Program-made: the position numbers and the translations under genes | Shown here: piece by piece, positions 61,475-64,000 of the stretch | Position numbering within the stretch: the stretch's first letter is position 1 | How the letters are laid out: each line of letters starts with the position of its first letter | The notes under the pieces: model-generated | What the model saw: the letters and a program-made list of their open reading frames with translations, nothing else | Told to the model about the DNA's origin: nothing | Databases searched by the model: none | NCBI GenBank assembly: GCA_930367215.1 | Contig: OV884057.1 | Coordinates: 202,171,621 to 202,235,620, forward strand | Length of the DNA: 64,000 nucleotides | Direction: 5' to 3' | DNA from: Pollenia angustigena | Lineage: Eukaryota > Arthropoda > Insecta > Diptera > Polleniidae

Positions 61475-64000
61475 TATATGTTTTTTTATTATTTAAATAG
61501 TCTTCCTTTATTTACATTATTTTACAAAACTAAACTAAATATTTACATATGAGATCTTATCTTTCCAAAAAGATATTACAACAAATTATTGAGCTTCTCA
61601 AGCAAGCTTAAAGAGTTCATTTACATAGTTAAGGATTTTAAAGGTAAAATTGGGAAAAAAAACCTATATACAAATAGTTAAATAATCAAACATTAATCGA
61701 GAAGGTTAGTGTGGTTATACTATGACTATTTTTACAATAGTCAATCATAATCACAGCCTTCTGGGTTTGGTAATTTTTAGTTAACTTTGGTTTAATCTAT
61801 TACATTCTCTAATTAATAAATAAGAAGAATTTTCGTTTTTCTCAAAATATTTTATTTGTAATCTATTTATAAAATCTACAATTTTTTCGTAGCCTGTTTC
61901 CTCATGGAGGAGATACGTTGGGTACCACCAGGGTTTATTCTTGATCATTTTGAGACATTTGTTTTGAATGACTTGTAGACGTTTTAAGTGGCATTTTGTG
62001 GCAGTGCTCCAAATAGGACAGGCATATGTTAATATCGGTCTTATAACGTTTTTAAAGAGAAAATTTTTATTTTTGCAGTTTAGATATGAACGCCTATTTA
62101 ACAAAGGCCATAAAGCTCTAAACGATTTAATTGATTTAGAACATAATTCGTTAATATGTCGATTGAAAATCAGTTTTTTAGCCAAAACTACACCGAGATA
62201 TTTAGCTTCATTTGCTATATTTATGGTGTTGTTTCCAACAACTAGTTGGCGTCTAGGTAGCCTTTTAGGGGATTTATTAAAAGGAAAAATTATTGCTTGC
62301 GTCTTGCCTGGATGACTCTTGATTTTCCATTTATGAAGATATTTCATGCAACTTACGTATCCTTTTTCCATCTTCTTCATCAATGCATTTGTAAGTTTGC
62401 TTGAAAAAATTAATGCTGTATCATCAGCGTAGTATGCAATTTTGAAGTTATTTGGAGCCTGAAAGTCAGATGTGTAGATCGCGTAGAGTAATGGCGACAA
62501 AACTGATCCTTGAGGCAACCCTGCTGGGATAATTTTTCCTGAGGAAGTTTCATTATTGATGGCAACCATAAAAGTTCTAGAATCTATAAAGTCCGCAATT
62601 AATCGACAAAGATATTTAGGTACGTTCGCAGCCAGGAGCTTATATATGAGGCCATTATGCCAGACGGTATCAAAAGCCTTTTCAATATCCAGTAGTATTA
62701 GTCCGGTCGATCTCTTATTTTCCCTATTGATTAGTATTTCGTTTTTTATCCGGTTTATTTGATGAGTTGTGCTGTGTTCTTTTCTAAATCCAAATTGTTC
62801 TTTAGCGATAACTGAGTTAGAGCGGGTTTTTTACTTAGAGCTTAAACCAGGATAAATAGTAAGATTTGTTAATCTTATAATAAAATTAATCTAGCCTTAA
62901 TCCTCTGTGGCGTTTTTGAGTGAAAGATTAAAGCTTTAAGCATTGCCGTATGAATTGACAATACTTTTATGTATAAGTATGGCAGTTTAAAACAAATACC
63001 AAAAATTGTCATCAAATTACTGTTCTTAACGTGAAAAAGAAGAAGAAAAGGCGAGAATTTTGTATTGTGTTATATAATAATTATATGTTTATAAATACAT
63101 ATTTATTCTTATTGGAGCTTTTTTTTATAATTACTTTTAATTATTTAAGCTTGAGGGTGAAATATTTAATAAAACTTTAAATAAAAAAAAAATAAAAAAT
63201 ATTAAAAATTTGGATTAAAATATTTCCTTTTATAAGCTGTTCGTACTTTTGAAAGTTCTGACGCAAGTTTAAACCACCAACTTTGGGCGTTTAAACTTGG
63301 CAACAAAATGAAATAATCGACTACCCAAAAACGAAAGATTAGTTCTAATTTAATCGCTGATCTTTATGTGAAAAACTGGCTCTTAGTAGATACAAATTCA
63401 TTTAAACGAGCATAAATAATTTTTTCATAAATTTTTCCTATATTGCTTAGTAGGCTTATAGGTCTATAACTATTGGGATTGTTTTTTGGTTTGTTTGGTT
63501 TGCATATGGCTACTACTTTAGCGTTTTTAAATATTTTCGGGAAGTAGTTTAGTCTTATGCAGCTGTTGAAAATTATAACAAGTAACTTAAGAGTCTTAAC
63601 AGGAAGTTTCTTTAGAAGCAGGTTGGGAACGTTATCAAATCCAGGGGATTTCGAAACTTTCAGTGATGATATTATACTTGCCACTTCATTAAATGTTGTT
63701 AGGTTGACGGATTGCGAGCATATGCCTTCAGATTTAAAGTCGTTTACCATTGAGTTAACTGATTTGTCTATTGAGTGTTTATAATTAATAGTAAGCTTAT
63801 TAGCTTGGGAAAATGTGGTTGCTAGTATTTCAGCTTTTTCGTGATCAGAGGTTACTTTGGTATTTCCAACATTAATATGTGGCACTGTATTTTTGCCTTT
63901 ACCGCGCAATCTTCTGCTTAATTTCCAAATGATTTATCGCCAGGTTTTAATTTAGGCAATAAATTTTCCCATTTTCTGTTACGTTCTTTATTAATGTGTT
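61475..64000 (-). pseudogene. Jockey-like LINE ORF2 (RT), runs off the window
   Basis: RT is read from right to left. N-terminal part 63364-63909: KVSKSPGFDNVPNLLLKKL, CIRLNYFPKIFKNAKVVAI, NPNSYRPISLLSNIGKIYEK. An insertion lies at about 62823-63365. Then EQFGFRKEHSTTHQINR, LILLDIEKAFDTVWHNGL (palm A), GLPQGSVLSPLLYAIY, KIAYYADDTALIF (catalytic) and AKYLGVVLAKKL, with the thumb to 61781. No RNase H, as expected for the jockey clade. Upstream (63930-64000) the frame is shifted once but contains NRKWENLLPKLKPGDKSF. The 3' UTR probably reaches about 61475. It lies antisense-free in the TTC7 intron, in the same orientation as TTC7. Confidence 0.92.
62823..63365. mobile_element. Insertion in the jockey RT (~540 bp)
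   Basis: It splits the RT between RLNEFVSTKS and NSVIAKEQFGF. Ends are partly inverted (GGGTTTTTTAC at the left, CCAGTTTTTCAC reversed at the right). AT-rich, with TATTAAAAATTTGGATTAAA near 63200, similar to the tail of the 565-bp repeat. No convincing duplication and no gene. Confidence 0.6.

Overview
The window reads as nuclear DNA of a higher fly (Diptera). The protein genes have short phase-consistent introns with GT..AG borders. Four recognisable genes are eukaryotic housekeeping genes, and the DNA between them is AT-rich and packed with insect transposons (Helitrons, hAT and Harbinger MITEs, Ty3/gypsy, BEL/Pao, jockey- and LOA-like LINEs). A schizophoran, perhaps calyptrate (blow fly or house fly type), is my inference from gene content and repeat load, not a proven assignment.

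Host genes: (1) 15.9-17.1 kb, minus: oligosaccharyltransferase subunit of the OST3/OST6 (TUSC3/MAGT1) family, four exons, complete. (2) 20.3-21.7 kb, plus: METTL14, the RNA-binding partner of the m6A methyltransferase, four exons, complete; it is divergent from the OST gene. (3) 25.5-26.7 kb, minus: a single-exon CCDC97 (DUF2052) gene, convergent with METTL14. (4) 47.5-57.5 kb, minus: the last four exons of TTC7, the PI4KIIIalpha scaffold; its 9.3-kb intron is full of nested transposons, and its 5' exons lie beyond the window.

Transposon layout. 0.4-4.8 kb: a Helitron split by a hAT MITE, which is itself split by a 2.2-kb palindromic array of a ~565-bp unit with a tRNA-like core. 5.3-12.5 kb: a decayed LINE split by a 5-kb gypsy element with two LTRs, a SAP-domain Gag and several disabling lesions. 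13-15 kb: foldback DNA and two hAT MITEs. 17.5-25 kb: minisatellite arrays, a foldback element, several MITEs and a second Helitron around METTL14. 27-31.3 kb: LINE pieces, including one with the 5'-inversion structure of twin priming and an intact target-site duplication. 33-38 kb: an inverted duplication enclosing a gypsy integrase fragment. 38.5-42 kb: a BEL/Pao remnant. 42.3-46.5 kb: a LOA-like LINE with its RT core deleted. 49-55.4 kb: a Helitron containing two hAT elements. 61.5-64 kb: a jockey-like LINE running off the end.

I found no CRISPR array, operon, standard rRNA or standard tRNA gene. The most unusual structures are the palindromic tRNA-like arrays (two loci), the foldback element carrying an inverted GC-hairpin minisatellite, and the mosaic interiors shared by different hAT-like elements. 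Exon borders and target-site duplications were placed by eye and should be within a few bases.
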